In this document: positions 1 through 11,711 of the stretch, piece by piece
Position numbering within the stretch: position 1 is the stretch's first letter
How the letters are laid out: every line of letters begins with the position of its first letter
Assembly: GCF_000499845.2 (NCBI RefSeq)
Contig: NW_027174138.1
Coordinates: 28,461 to 92,460, forward strand
Direction: 5' to 3'
DNA: 64,000 nucleotides
From: Phaseolus vulgaris
Lineage: Eukaryota; Streptophyta; Magnoliopsida; Fabales; Fabaceae
Program-made: the position numbers and the translations under genes
Notes under the pieces: model-generated
What the model saw: the letters and a program-made list of their open reading frames with translations, nothing else
Database searches by the model: none
Told to the model about the DNA's origin: nothing

Positions 1-78
1 GTTTCTAATGTTTCCCTCTAAGCACCTTCAACCAAAGAAATTACAAAAAGAGAAAATAATTGTCCCCTAGCTCCTAAA
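1..78 (-). pseudogene. Last codons and 3'UTR of the same G-family pol
   Basis: Continuation of the gene end at 5202-5336 beyond the E1 insertion. Removing E1 and one copy of the CTAAA duplication restores a frame that ends at about 19-21. The following bases (about 1-18) match the 3'UTR at 19795-19820, including the words for a TTAGAGGGAAACAT segment. The fragment runs off the window edge. Confidence 0.65.
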
Positions 79-756
79 TGATGGCATTTTCATGAAGGTC
101 TTCTTGAATCATGTAAGAAAATGGTGCGGAAGCTATGGAGGTGTGTGTGCAAGATCCTCCTAAGAGTGGTGTTGATCTTGAAGGTGCATGATAGGTATGA
201 TTATAGGGAGGTTCGGCCAGCCCAAGGAAAGGTGAAGGATGTGAAGTTTAGAGCCTAGAATTCTAGGAGAAGCAAAGCTTGGCACAAAATGGCAGCATAA
301 CTTTACTCACATAAACTTGAAAATACAAGGTGTAGGCTCCTCCTTTTATAGGCTAAGGAGGACCATAATGCAACCCTAATGCTAGCCAAATGAAATGTAA
401 ATGTGAAGCACATTGGTGCACAAATGAGCACATGGGGAGGGGTGTGTCTAGTTTTTATGCTCACCCCCTCCATGGGCTTTCTAGACCGGCCTTGGTAAAT
501 TTAGAGGTTTTTTTAGAAACTCTAAGTTTACCTAGGTTGGAGTTTTAGGTGCCAAAATTAATTCTAAGAAAATTACAAATAAAGTTCCTATGCTAATTTT
601 GACAAGAAATTAAAGTCTACTCTACACTAGAGTTTATGGCATTTGAACATGTAAAAGAACGTCTTCTTGGATCCTCTTGGCCATAACTCTATGGTTGGCC
701 CAAATCTACCCTTTGGTGGGCTTGCATGTGGGCTTGTGCTTGGGCCTCTTCCATCA
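79..756 (-). repeat. E1 3' LTR
   Basis: 678 bp, near-identical by eye to 4522-5201; small indels are visible, for example around 410-420 versus 4855-4862. A TATA-like box (CCTATAAAAGGA, minus strand) lies at 343-354. Confidence 0.9.
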
Positions 757-922
757 TCCCCTCCCTCTTGAAAAGGATTTGTCCTCAAATCCATTGCTTC
801 TTCTTCTTCATGGCTAGGGGAATGGATGTGGCTGGATGGTGTCCATCATCTCCTTCTCCTTGAGAAGATCTATCCTCAGATCTAGAGATTTGATCTCGGA
901 TAGCAGCCTCTTGCTTCTTCAA

Positions 923-2659
923 CTATGCTTGCCCTCCCGGATCAAACGTCCACCTAGGGGAATTATCAAATAAAGCAAATGAGTTAGTTGAAGCAGTTAT
1001 ATACAAATCAATTTTATGAAGTTGCCATTTTTGTTTTTCTTTTGTTTTTGGCAACTTTTTACAATATTTCTCTTTTGATGGTTGCATGTGTTCTCTAATC
1101 CTCTCATGCTTTGTAAAATTTTCAATAGTGGTTACTTGTTCCTTAGGCATAATTCCTTTAGGAAGTGGTAACAACGCAAAAAGAGAAAGAGGACTATGTT
1201 CACATACAACTTCAAATGTAGAAATATTAATAGTCTTGTGGACTACTCTATTGTATGCATGCTCAATAGAAAAAGGATACTCATCCCAAGAATTGTGGTT
1301 GTCTTTCATGATTTCTCTAGGCATAGTAACAAGAGCTATGTTTTCAATTTTATTTTGACCATTCTTTTGAGGATGATAAGAATTTGAAAAGGACAACTTA
1401 GTTGCAAGTTTTTCCAAGAGAATCCTCAAATGATGGTTTTCAAATTTTGGAGCTCTATCCAACACTAAGTTTGAAGAGAAATCATGAAGACTTGTCACTT
1501 CTTTAAGGAAGAGTTTATCCATGTCCATAAAAATGGAATCAAAACCTTTTGTTGTCCTAGGAAGATCTAATATGAAATTTAGGCTTATGTCTTCCTAAGG
1601 ATCATTTGCAAAAGGTGAAGGAGTATAGAGTTCATGAAACATCGCCTTAGATGTATTTTTAAAACACGGAATGTATCTAGGGTAATGTCTTTGAACATCT
1701 TTTCTCATGGGTGACAATAATTTTCCTTTTAAAAGCTCTAGAGTTTTATCAACTCTAATTTGACCCATGAGTTCTCCTTCATGAAGAATTTCTCTTTTAT
1801 GTGTGAAGGTAGTCTCGTTGATACAACCTTTGTTCATGGAAATTTCAATTCGTTGCAAAGGTTGTCTCAATAAGACATGACAAGTTTCTTTAGGCACTAC
1901 TTCACATAAAAAATTGTCTTTATAGATGCCTATAGATGACTTGACCTTCACTTGGTGATATCTTGGCATGTATGTAAAATAATCTACTATATTTTTATCT
2001 ATGCAAGCCTTTTTTAAGGATTCTTCTTTTTTTTCTAGGCTTGCAAGTGTTCCTTTACAAAAGGTAAGGCTAGGTTGTTCAACAAGAGGTATATTTTCAA
2101 ATGTATTTTCAACTTTTCCTTCTTGTTGAATGACCTTGTGGGAAGGAACACTCTTCTCCCACGCCTTTTGTTTCCCAAGGGTTTTCTCTTGCTTTTCTAT
2201 TTTTACATTTTCTTCACTCTCACTAGCTTCTTTTTCTTGGCTACTATTCTCATCTTTGTCCCTTAAGATCATAGATCTTTCATTGAAACATTGAGATGCT
2301 AATTGATCATTGCCAAGGTATTCTAAACATGGAATTTCTCTAGCTTGAGTGTGAGAGATATGCTTGGTTAGGTTTTCTTGTCTCTCTTTCCTAGCTCTCC
2401 TAGGGAATTGTTGATGATATTCATTTTTCCTAAGACTTTCTTCCCCAAGTTAATCATGATGTTTAGAGCTAGATGCATGAGAATGTAATTTTTTTGAAAA
2501 TTGAGACTTCTCATTCTTTGCTTTAGTCAATTCATTAGTTTTGATCTCATTCTCCAATTGTTTAGATGAAATTGATTGAATATCCTTAGTAAGTTGCTTC
2601 AAAAGAGATTTCAAGGATTTCACCTCACTTTTAAGAGATTTAGAGGAGTGAGAAGACAT
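923..2659 (-). pseudogene. E1 internal gag-protease-integrase remnant ORF
   Basis: Three minus-strand ORF pieces form one decayed reading unit. 2450-2659 matches the N-terminus of the E2 protein (MSSHSSKSLKSEVKSL). 1595-2272 matches E2 from the KQKAWE motif through GELMGQIRVDKTLELLKG, which is the zinc-binding front of a gypsy integrase. 923-1528 matches the C-terminal integrase part, including SYHPQKNGQNK, a degraded form of the family SYHPQTNGQTE motif. The capsid and most of the zinc knuckle are deleted between 2272 and 2450, so E1 is more reduced than E2. No RT is present. Confidence 0.8.
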
Positions 2660-4521
2660 GACTAAAACTTTGTGTGTAGAAGTATTTTACCTTGAGAAAA
2701 ATTTAGGGAAGTCAAAGAAGGTAGTCTTCCAGGTAAGGGAGGTGAGTCACAGTGGACTACTTAAATACCAAGCCTTTGCCTTAGCCAAAAACTATCCCTC
2801 AATGTCTTCACACAAAGCTTTCTCTTAGTAAACCACTTGGAACACAATTAAGTTGAGAAATCAGATTTTAATGCAAGAAAACAATGCATGCTAACTAATT
2901 AACAAAGCTAGACGGTTTAACACAAACTTAACAAAATAATCATGCAAAGCGTCACTACCTAAGCAAAAGAAAAGGCAAATTACAAACAATTAAAAATTGC
3001 TAATTAAGAATTCTATACTAGTCGGCCCTAGGTGAGGCTTCTTGGACACTTTGAGCCCTTGAAGACACACTCACCGTCTAAAGCGTAATTAAGAGGTAAT
3101 TAACACAAATTAAGTTGTAAGGAATTTAAGAAAACCCCCTTTGTTGATCCTCCTTTTGCTGGTGACACTCCCTCTTGTTGTCTTTGCTTGTTAGCTCTCC
3201 AAATGTGTGTAGTGTTTTGAGAAAGTTTGCTTCGGCTTTGTCTTTGTCTTCTCCTTAGAATGAAGGTCTTGATTCTCCAATTTCCAGCACCTATCAAAGG
3301 GCTAAACCTTAACCAAGTCAAGTTTCAATTCACATAAGCACCAAAGGAGAGAAGAAATTCCAGCACCCAAATTAGAGGTCAAAGAACAAAAGCAAGAAAC
3401 AATTAAATTGAATAAAACAGTACCACCAAAAGGAGTTAGATTATGACAACTAGAAAGAGGTTCAAGAAATATTAAGCAAGCAAATAAAAGGTACCAAAAT
3501 AAAGGTAGGCACACAAAAGAATCCTAAGAATGGCACTAGATTTAGATGACCAAATAAAAAAAAACAGCACCACTGGAAAATGTTGTGGGCCAGAAACGTA
3601 TTTTTCCCCAATTTATGCTGAGCTGTGTTTTTAAGATATGATTCTGAAATTTGATATGCAAGATATTAAAGATCTTAGCTAAATCCTGGCTTTGGAATCA
3701 CTCAAAACGCATGCACCAATTTATTTTAATAAATTTTTCAATTTTGGTGTTCAGTTACGCCAGCTGTAGCGCCTCAGGTTTGCACACTGATTTTAAAAGA
3801 TTTATCATTTTTTTTCTGTTGCTTCTTTTGGACTAATTATTTTTTTGTCCTTTCTATAACACTTCAAACTTGCAAATTCCAGAGAATCAAAATTTTACTA
3901 TGAGTGGAAATATTTTTTTTGGATCAAAACAGTCAGCACAGAAAATCTGAAACAGGGGAATCTGAAAACTGGAATAAAAAACAGCAAGATACCAAAGTTT
4001 AGACACAATGGAAATTTGTGAAATAGAATTGTGTAGGATCTAAACACAATATGAACTCAAACTAAAATTAAAAAGGCACCAAAAGAGCAAAGAACAGCAG
4101 ATTCAAGCAATTAAAGAGACCCAAAATCAAGAAACAATCAAGCCAAATAAAAGGACTACTATGAATTGTTGACAATATGGATGAACATGACTTGACAAAA
4201 CATGTATAGATTCAGAAAATTAAAGACTCAAAGCATAATATGAACCAAATAATGAAAGCAATAAAGACTCAAAAGCCTAAAAGAAAATAGCAACTCAAAG
4301 GTGTATGGAATCCTATCACAAATTGCACAAGAACTTGTTCAAGATCAATTGAACAAGAGTGCTTCGGTTGGATCTTCCACAAAGCACACCAAACAAATTA
4401 AAATGTAAAAAACAGCAAGACAATTATGGAAAATAAGATGAACAACATGAAAGTAAAGAAGAACTAAAAGTGAAAGACCAAAAGCAACTCATCTTGAAGA
4501 ACCATAGCTCATGATACCAAA
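2660..4521 (-). other. E1 untranslated leader and primer-binding site
   Basis: About 1.86 kb between the gag start and the 5' LTR with no supportable gene. It matches 29292-31022 of E2 almost throughout. The LTR-proximal end carries the primer-binding site (minus TTGGTATCATGAGC). Long leaders of this size are common in plant gypsy elements; I see no further structure beyond A-rich runs. Confidence 0.7.
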
Positions 4522-5201
4522 TGATGGCATTTTCATGAAGGTCTTCTTGAATCATGTAAGAAAATGGTGCGGAAGCTATGGAGGTGTGTGTGCAAGATCC
4601 TCCTAAGAGTGGTGTTGATCTTGAAGGTGCATGATAGGTATGATTATAGGGAGGTTCGGCCAGCCCAAGGAAAGGTGAAGGATGTGAAGTTTAGAGCCTA
4701 GAATTCTAGGAGAAGCAAAGCTTGGCACAAAATGGCAGCATAACTTTACTCACAATAAACTTGAAAATACAAGGTGTAGGCTCCTCCTTTTATAGGCTAA
4801 GGAGGACCATAATGCAACCCTAATGCTAGCCAAATGAAATGTAAATGTGAAGCACATGGGTGCACAAATGAGCACATGGGGAGGGGTGTGTCTAGTTTTT
4901 ATGCTCACCCCCTCCATGGGCTTTCTAGACCGGCCTTGGTAAATTTAGAGGTTTTTTTTAGAAACTCTAAGTTTACCTAGGTTGGAGTTTTAGGTGCCAA
5001 AATTAATTCTAAGAAAATTACAAATAAAGTTCCTATGCTAATTTTGACAAGAAATTAAAGTCTACTCTACACTAGAGTTTATGGCATTTGAACATGTAAA
5101 AGAACGTCTTCTTGGATCCTCTTGGCCATAACTCTATGGTTGGCCCAAATCTACCCTTTGGTGGGCTTGCATGTGGGCTTGTGCTTGGGCCTCTTCCATC
5201 A
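4522..5201 (-). repeat. E1 5' LTR
   Basis: 680 bp. It would hold the promoter of the element: a TATAAAAGG box on the minus strand at about 4786-4796, with the transcript running towards lower coordinates into the primer site at 4506-4520. A third copy of this LTR family begins at 24414 (E2). Confidence 0.9.
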
Positions 5202-5336
5202 CTAAAGCTTTGAACATGCTTCTTGTAAGCCTTTGAGGTTGGCTTTGACCTCCATGGGCGTCCTCTACTTGCGCCTCCACCTCTTCTTGAACTTGTTGAT
5301 TGGCCTCCATGTCCACTTGAGCTTGATCTCCATCAG
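5202..5336 (-). pseudogene. 3' end of Ty3/gypsy pol (G family), interrupted
   Basis: Minus-strand tail of a gypsy polyprotein: an acidic, Gln-rich stretch ending in the motif PQRLTRSMFKAL. The same tail recurs on the plus strand at 19612-19793 (PPQRLTRSQFKAL), which places both in one family. Reading is broken at 5202 by insertion of E1. It resumes at position 78, where the frame runs to a stop near 19-21. Upstream it is cut at about 5336 by the T1 element in the opposite strand. No catalytic domain is left. Confidence 0.75.
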
Positions 5337-5337
5337 G

Positions 5338-5672
5338 TTTCGTGGCAGAAAGAGTCCAATGAAGAAAGGAAGGTGAACCTAGATCTGATAGACGAAGCCA
5401 GAGAAGAGGCGAAAATCAAGGCTGAGGCTGTGAAAAGAAGAGTGGAGCGTCAGTACAACTCTAAGGTGAAGCTGCGACGTTTCCAGTTTGGTGATCTGGT
5501 CATGAGGAAGGCTCACCCTTACGGGTTGGAAAACAAGTTGTCTCCCAAGTGGACTGGATCGTTCAGAGTAATCAAAGCCAAAGGGAATGGTTCATTTAAG
5601 TTAGAGACTCTAGAAGGAGGCCCCATCCCACGTAGTTGGAATGCGGCAAATTTAAAGTTTTATTTCAGTTGA
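5338..5672 (+). pseudogene. T1 integrase C-terminal fragment
   Basis: Reads LSPKWTGSFRVI and ends in NAANLKFYFS then a stop, matching the last ~110 residues of the T4 integrase (LSPKWTGPYRVV, NATHLKFYFS). One extra A near 5350 shifts the frame just after the junction. This is the basic DNA-binding tail of a gypsy integrase; the catalytic core is not in this fragment. Confidence 0.85.
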
Positions 5673-5817
5673 AATTTTGTAAAGGGGACACTCTTTTTCC
5701 CTCCCGGGGGTTTTTTAACGAGGTCACCCAAATAAAGAAAAGAGAAGTTTAAGATATTCCTGCCTTAGTTTTTCCCTTTCATGTAAGATCAATGATCAAA
5801 GAAACAAAGACAAAGAT

Positions 5818-5935
5818 TCAAGGCGTCGCCAAGATGAGGAGTCGCCGAGATAAGGCGTCGCCAAGATGAGGTATCGCTAAGATGAGGCGTCGCCAAGATA
5901 ACGCGTCGCCAGAAGTAGGCATCGCCAGATAAAGG
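5818..5935 (+). repeat. Short GGCGTCGCCAAGAT tandem repeats
   Basis: About six imperfect units of 18-20 bp, each built on GGCGTCGCCAAGATGAG. Similar GGCGACGCC units occur inside the LTRs L1 (14403-14520), L2 (25137-25250) and L3 (44490-44570). Confidence 0.8.
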
Positions 5936-5959
5936 AGCGGAGGTCAGATGCAAAGCAAG

Positions 5960-6300
5960 ATAACAGGTATGTTCTGTATAAGTTAAAAATTCGGATGCCT
6001 AGTCCTTGAGCAGGGGTTAAGGGAATCCCACGGGACACCCCCTCCTCAGGTATGAATAGCTAGCCCCGGTACCAGATGTTAGACATAAGTTAAAAAATCC
6101 AGGTGCCTAGTCCTTGACCAGGGGTTAAGGGAATCCTACAGGACACCCCCTCCTCAGGTATGAATAGCTAGCCCCGGTATCAGACGTTAGGCGTAGGCTA
6201 AAACCTGGGTGCCTAGTCCCTGAGCAGGGGTTAAGGGATTCCTTCGGGACGCCCCCTCCTCAGGTAGGAACAGCTAGCCCCAGCGTCTGATGTTTAGAGC
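5960..6300 (+). repeat. ~107-bp tandem repeat, three copies
   Basis: The phrase TGCCTAGTCC..GAGCAGGGG starts at 5996, 6104 and 6210, giving periods of 108 and 106 bp. Units also share the phrase CCCCTCCTCAGGTA. Tandem arrays in this zone are typical of Tat elements. Confidence 0.85.
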
Positions 6301-7231
6301 ACTTCGCCTTGGTGTTTTCAGACACCCTGAGGATGATACGGCGCTGCTGTAGTGGGCCCTCCTCAGGCGTGGGCACCAAGTGCGAAGAGATAAGGGCTAA
6401 GTTGCACTAGTATTTAGACACCCCATGGATGATACGACACTGTTATGTAGGCCTCTCCATGGGCATGGGCACCAGAGCGCGACTTTTGTCCCAAGTGTTT
6501 AGACACGCTGAGGACGCCCATAACAGGTCTCTCCTCGAGCGTTGACACCCAGTACAGGTAGGATAAGTCCTCCACGCCTTCGAGCGATGTCGAGGCCACA
6601 GAAGAAAAGATAAGCCCTCCTCACCCTTGAGCGATGTCGAGGCCAAAAAAGAAGAGACTCCCCTTTTAATCCTAAAGCGATGAGAAAGTCAGTACCGCCT
6701 TTAGCTACGAGTGCCTCGGGCCCAGGAAAGGTAAGTAAGAAGCATGTGAAGATTTTACAAGTTCAGAGGGAGAAAGAGATTCAAGGATTAGGAAGAAGAG
6801 GCGTAAAAGCACGAGTCATTAAAGACAAGAGAAATACGCAAAGGTAAAATCCTCCTTTGCCTTTGGGCAATGACCAGGCAGGCGACGCCTTCATGAGGAG
6901 GATTCCTTACAGATACGAAGGCCAAGCGAGGTTCATAGCGAAAGGGCCAAGAGAAGGATGAGCCTCACACCTTAAGAAGAAAGAACAAGAGGGGGAGACA
7001 CGTCCTACCTAAAGAGTTAAAGGCGAAGCAACAAAGAAATGCATCGAAGGCCAGTACCAGTTATGCCTTTGATATAGAAAAGAAAATAGAAGCAGATAAA
7101 GCGCAAGAAGAGTAGAAGGCAGATAACATTTAAGCAAATTCAAAACTTATAATTACAAGTAAGGTTCGTGATAATTACAAGTTAAGCAAAGAGTAACTAT
7201 CAAATGATTTTGTTGAAGCACAAAGTATAGG

Positions 7232-8506
7232 CTATTCCTCGGAGCCCTCCAAAGGCACAAGCTTGCCATCGAACACTTCGTTCAGGGGGCTACACCCAGA
7301 GACGTCGATGCCAGGGTTCACACAGGCAGCTTGAACAAGAGCCTCTGCAAACCCTTCAGCGAAACTGGAGGCAGACTCCCCTATCAGTTTTTCCTCCGCA
7401 ACCTTGAAGTTGGCGGCTTGAGTGGTCAATTCTTGGTCTTTGGAGGCCAAAGTAACCGTCAATTCCTGGACCTTGGCTTGGAGGGTGGCGTTCTCACTGA
7501 CCAATCGGGATCACTCACCAGTCTTTTCCTCGAGCGCAGCTTCGGTTTTCCCCAATGTTTGCTCCCGATAAATACACTGGTTTTCAAGTTTTTTCTGCTG
7601 CGCCTCGGAGGTCTTGGCTGCCTCCTCGAGATCAGCGATCTTCACTCTAAGGGGCACCACCTGGTTGAGGAGCTCAGCGTTGGCCTGAGACACCTCGTGC
7701 AACCGTTTGTTGGCCTCCTCTTTCGCTTTCTGCGCCACCTTCAAAGAAGTCTTGTATGCGTCCTCCTGAAGCCCCCAGTGGGTGGCTAGCCTCTCCTTCT
7801 CCTCCTTTAGGGAGGCAACTTCCTTCTCCAGCGCTTGGAAGGCAGAGGCTTTGACAGCCTTAGCCCTGGTCTGCATGTGCTAGGAGTGGGCGCAGGACAT
7901 GAAGGCACCCATGTAGTAATATAGACTTTCCCTTTGGGGCCCTTCAGCTTGACCACGTAGGGACGCCCTACCCAAGAAACCCCTCAATGAATCTTGCATG
8001 GGAAGAGGGAGTTCTGAGGCAGGTGGAGGAACGCTTGTGGGCTCAGTTTCGACCCCTCCATCCAAATTCATCGGTTGAGGAGGAGAAGTGGCGCTTGGAG
8101 GGTCCTCCCTCAAAGACTCAGCCCCATGTGAGGAAGAGGTAGCAGAAGTGACTGTCTGAGGGGCATGTTGAGTTCTTTGTCATTTGAAGACTTGCCCCTC
8201 AGCGGAGTCTTCGTCGTCAGAAACCACCTGCACTACCCTCTTTCCCTTGTCAAGGGGGGCTGAGGGAGCACCAGCCTCGGCCAGCGCAAGAGGCATGGCC
8301 GCAATAGGAGGTGGCGAGCTTGGAGGTGGATTGGGAGAAGATTGGACTGATGGAGTTGATGGTGTCGTGGCAGATTGAGGTTGAAGATTGGGAGAAGATG
8401 GGGGGCAGCAGAGGTTGAAAGGGGGGATGCCGAAGCCCCGTCTTTGGATTTCAGGGCAAGAGCCAGCCTCAACCTTCGTTGCCTGCCCATTTTAGAATCT
8501 GCACCA
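7232..8506 (-). pseudogene. Duplicate exon 2 of T1 antisense gene (coiled-coil protein part)
   Basis: Minus-strand frames: start after a splice-acceptor-like TTGGTGCAG, then SKMGRQRRLRLALALKSKDG, a Ser/Pro-rich linker (to 8233), a REDPPSATSPPQPMN segment (7880-8113) and a Glu/Lys/Ala-rich coiled coil (7511-7876 continuing 7232-7504 after one stop). The end, NEVFDGKLVPLEGSEE, parallels NHIVDGKVVPLDLGK of the second copy. Exon 1 with the transposon-type domain is absent here, so this is a partial duplicate and probably not expressed as such. Function unknown. Confidence 0.7.
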
Positions 8507-9344
8507 AGGAGATAAACATGGTAAAGGTTAGGCACAAGCTAGGTTACTAGATGCGCTGAGGACACCCAGAGCAGGTCCCTCCTCGAGCGTGGGCACTCAA
8601 TACGCAAGGTTAAATCCTCCTCTGCCTTTGGGTAATGACGAGGCAGGCGACGCCTTCGTGAGTAAGATTCCTCGCAGATACAAACACCAAATAAGTTTCA
8701 TACGCAAAGAGACAAGGGTTAAGTTGCCCTGGTGTTTTAGACACTCTATGGATGACATGGTGCTGTTGTACAGACCTCTCCATGGGCGTGGGCACCAGAG
8801 CACGACTTTTGTCCAACATCTATAGGTGCGATGAGGACACCTAGAGCAGGTCCCTCCTCGAGCATGGACACCCAATACCGGTAAGGATAAGTCCTCCTCG
8901 CCCTCGAGCGATTTCGAGGCACAGATGAACAGATAAGTCCTCCCCGCCTATGAGCGATTTCGAAACCAGAAAAGAGATAAGAGCGAGGCCTTTGATAGTA
9001 AGTGCCTAAGGGCTCGAAGTAGGTATGGTGGGGAGCAAGCCGGAAACTTTCACGAGTCCAGAAATCCAGAGAAAATCAAAGAACAAGAGAAGAAGACACG
9101 TGCTACCTAGAGAGTTAAAGACAAAGCAACAAAGAAATACCTCGGAGGCCAGTACCAGCTAAGCCTTTGATGCGGAAAAGAAAATAGAAACAGACAAAGC
9201 GCAAGCAGAATTGGAAGCAAATGACATTTAGGCAAATTCCAAAGTTATAAATATAAGCAAGGTCGATTGTCAACATTACAAGTAAATTCAAATGATTGTC
9301 AATATAGATTTACAAGAAAATAAAGAGGTCAAGATCAGCACAAC
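8507..9344. other. Spacer between the two antisense exon 2 copies
   Basis: No gene. Repeats of CCTCGAGC and CTCCATGGGCGTGGGCACC words duplicate those at 6420-6660. Confidence 0.6.
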
Positions 9345-11700
9345 TCATTTCCCAAGGTCGAGGGGAACGACCTTCCCGTCGACGATATGGTTGAGAGGGT
9401 TGCAATTGGAGGTGTCAAGTCTCGGGTTTTCACAGGCGGCTTGAGCTAAGGCCTCCTTGAATCCCTCTGCAAAGATATCAGCCATGTTGTCAACGAGCTT
9501 TCCTTTAGCCCGCTCCAGATTTTCGAAGGTGGAGTCTCGGGCTTCCCTCTCTACAATGAGCTCCCTCTTGGCCCTCTCCAACTCTTCAATCGTGGAGTCA
9601 CCAGAGGCTACCTGCTTCTCGAGAGCTTCCTTCTCCACTTGAAGCCTGTTTAGTTCAGTTTGAAACTGATTATACTCGGTTTGGAGAAGGTTGAGCTTTT
9701 CCATTTGTTCAACTAGCTCCCCCTCGGACTTCTCCAGCGATTGCTCCCGGGCAGCACATTGATCAGCAAGACGTTTCTGTTGCGCCTCGAAAGCTCGCAT
9801 CGCCGCTTCAAGAGCAACGACCTTGGACTGGAGAGACGCCACTCGTGCTAGAAGCTCGGTGAGCCGTTTGCAGGCTTTGGCGTTGGACTCTCGGGCACCT
9901 CTCAAGGAAGCTTTGTAAACCTCCTCTTGGCACGCCCAGCTGCGGCACAGGCTCTCCTTCTCTTCCTTCAGGACAGCCACTTCCTGTCGGAGGGTTTGGA
10001 GCGTGCGCGCCTCGACAGCTTTGGACTTCGCTTGGGCGCGCCACTCAAAGGCAACGGCAAAGAAGGCACCCAGGTACTAAGGCATGCCCTCTGACCGTGG
10101 CACCCCGGAAGGTTCACCTGGCGACAGCTTATCATTAAAGCCCCTCATCAGCTGCATGATGGGAGGGGGAATTGTTATAAGTTCTGGGGTGGTTGTTGGG
10201 ACGGTTGATGTTGGTGTTGTTGTTGATGTTGGGATTGGTGCTGGTATTGGTACTGATGAAGGCATAGACTCCACCACCCCCTCATCTTGGACTGTTTGGC
10301 ATGGGGGAGATGTGGCGCTAGGAGGGTTGTCCCTCACGGACCCCCCGTGCGGAGGCGAAGAAGAGCGCGAGTGGACGACTCGATTGGTCCTCCTTCTCTT
10401 ATATCCGAGTCGTCGTCCTCGGAAGAAACAACAAGCACCCTCTTGCCTTTGTCGGGAGGAGCTGTGGAGGGAGCACTAGCTGCAGCCAGTGGGACTGCAG
10501 CAATGGGAAGAGGTGAGTTAGGTGTTTGGAGTGTTGGAGGGGAGTGGGGTGTTTGGGCAGTGGAAGGTGTTTGCGATGTAAGAGGGGAGTTTGGTGTTTG
10601 GTGGGAATGGGGGGAATCGGGGGAATCGGGTGTTTCGGTAGAATGAGATGGTAGTGATGGTGGTGATGGATTGGACTTAAGGGGGGAGGTGCTGGAGGCG
10701 CCGCCCTTTGCAGACTTCGCGCCAAGACGAGCCTTCAAAGACCTAGCCAAATCAGCTCGTGTTGCAGAATCCATCTTAGAATCTGCACCAAGAAGACAAA
10801 CATAGTAGAGGTTAGGCACAAGCTAAAAGTTGAAACACAAAAAGAGCAGATAAATCATGCATCATGCAAGAATCCAACAGAAGCAGGGAATAGAAGGTTA
10901 TGGGGGGAAGCTCTCATACTTATGTATTGTGCTAGAGCTTCAGCATTGAACTCTAGACTTATCAGGGTGGCGGTGTCAAAGCCCCCCACGCTAGTCAAAA
11001 TTTGACAAGCCTCTCGATCGTTCGATGGAAATTCGTCCAGCGACTTGGGCTTCACGGTCTTTACCTCCTTCACCCAATACAGAGGAAAGCCGTTAAGGGC
11101 GGAGGGGTCGTAGTCGGAGCAGCAAACCTTGAAGAATTTGCCTTTCCACCCCTTGAAGGATTGCTGGAATTGAGTCAGGAGGACCCTTCCAGGGATATTG
11201 CTGAGACTCACCCAGAGGCTCTTTCCCTGTTTCTTCACTTCGAAGAAATGTAGGAAGATGTCGACAGAGGGTGCGCACCCGAAGAACCCGCACAATACGC
11301 CAAAGGCCTTGACGAAGGCCCAGCCGTTGGGGTGCAGCTGGGCTGGGGCAATGTTGATCTCCGTTAGCAATTCCCTCTCAAACCTAAAGAAGGGCAAGCG
11401 CATCCCTATACGCTTAAAGACCACTTCATAGAAGTAGAAGAAGGGGACCCCGTTGTTGGCCCGCTCATCCCCGCACACGGGCTCCCCTAAGGTGCAAGGG
11501 AGCACTGCGATGTCGTCATCATGCCTTTTCACGAATGCACGATGATCGAAGGTGCTTGGCTCTCCTACACGATCCCACCAAGCTTTCATAGAAACCTAGC
11601 TCGAGTGCTCGTCGAGCAGTTCGTCTGGAGCCCATGGGTAAAGGGCCCTATGGTTGGCTCTGGGGGGTGGAGGGTTGGCCGTCATTTTAGTACATGCCAT
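9345..11700 (-). pseudogene. T1 antisense gene: gypsy-type transposon domain plus coiled coil, two coding exons
   Basis: Antisense to pol. Exon 1 (11700 to 10920) begins MACTKMTAN; after one in-frame TAG near 11598 it continues MKAWWDRVGEPSTFDHRAF and covers a ~250-residue region typical of plant 'putative gypsy type transposon' proteins (VPFFYFYEVVFKRIGMRLPF, HPNGWAFVKAF, WKGKFFKVC). An intron with GT..AG ends (10783-10919, 137 bp) joins QYI to NSKMDS in frame. Exon 2 has a Ser/Pro/Thr linker (to 10334), then frame-shifted parts and a coiled coil (9980 to 9345) rich in LEKSEGELVEQMEKL-like heptads. It decays by one stop and two or more shifts. Similar antisense ORFs are known in Tat elements; the protein role is unknown. 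Confidence 0.8.
10783..10919 (-). other. Predicted intron of T1 antisense gene
   Basis: Donor AA|GTATGAG at 10919, acceptor GGTGCAG|ATT at 10783; splicing keeps the frame. T4 has an intron at the equivalent place (40071-40180), which supports it. Confidence 0.75.
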
Positions 11701-11711
11701 TGACGAAGAAA

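Larger units (their letters stand above)
79..5201 (-). mobile_element. E1: non-autonomous Ty3/gypsy LTR element
   Basis: Complete insertion bounded by two LTRs (79-756 and 4522-5201) and by a perfect 5-bp target duplication CTAAA (74-78 and 5202-5206). LTRs start TGATGG and end CCATCA on the plus strand. On the coding minus strand a primer site resembling the tRNA-iMet type (TTGGTATCATGAGCT, 4506-4520) follows the 5' LTR, and a purine tract (GAGGGAGGGGA, about 757-768) precedes the 3' LTR. The internal 3.8 kb keeps only gag N-terminus, a protease-linked part and an integrase remnant. No RT or RNase H was found. The element sits in the pol end of a G-family element. Confidence 0.9.
5673..7231 (+). 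other. T1 3' non-coding region after pol
   Basis: No gene seen. It contains short GGCGTCGCC-type repeats (5818-5935), a three-copy ~107-bp tandem repeat (about 5960-6300) and blocks rich in the word CCTCCTCGAGCG that recur at 8550-9000 because the region is duplicated. Confidence 0.7.
6430..10850 (+). repeat. Segmental duplication of the antisense exon 2 region (~2.1-2.3 kb x2)
   Basis: Two tandem blocks, roughly 6430-8560 and 8720-10850. They share the non-coding phrase ACGACTTTTGTCC (6480, 8804), the coiled-coil ORF ends (7232, 9345) and the exon 2 start (8506, 10782). Offsets range from 2.1 to 2.3 kb because of indels. Only the right block keeps exon 1 of the antisense gene. Confidence 0.75.

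Noticed and set aside
5373..5672. Chromodomain at the integrase C-terminus
   Set aside because: The tail ends NAANLKFYFS right after the SPKWTG region; there are no chromodomain aromatic residues.
10084..10646. Plus-strand ORFs with Val/Gly and Ser-rich runs
   Set aside because: Mirror frames of the Ser/Pro linker of the T1 antisense gene.
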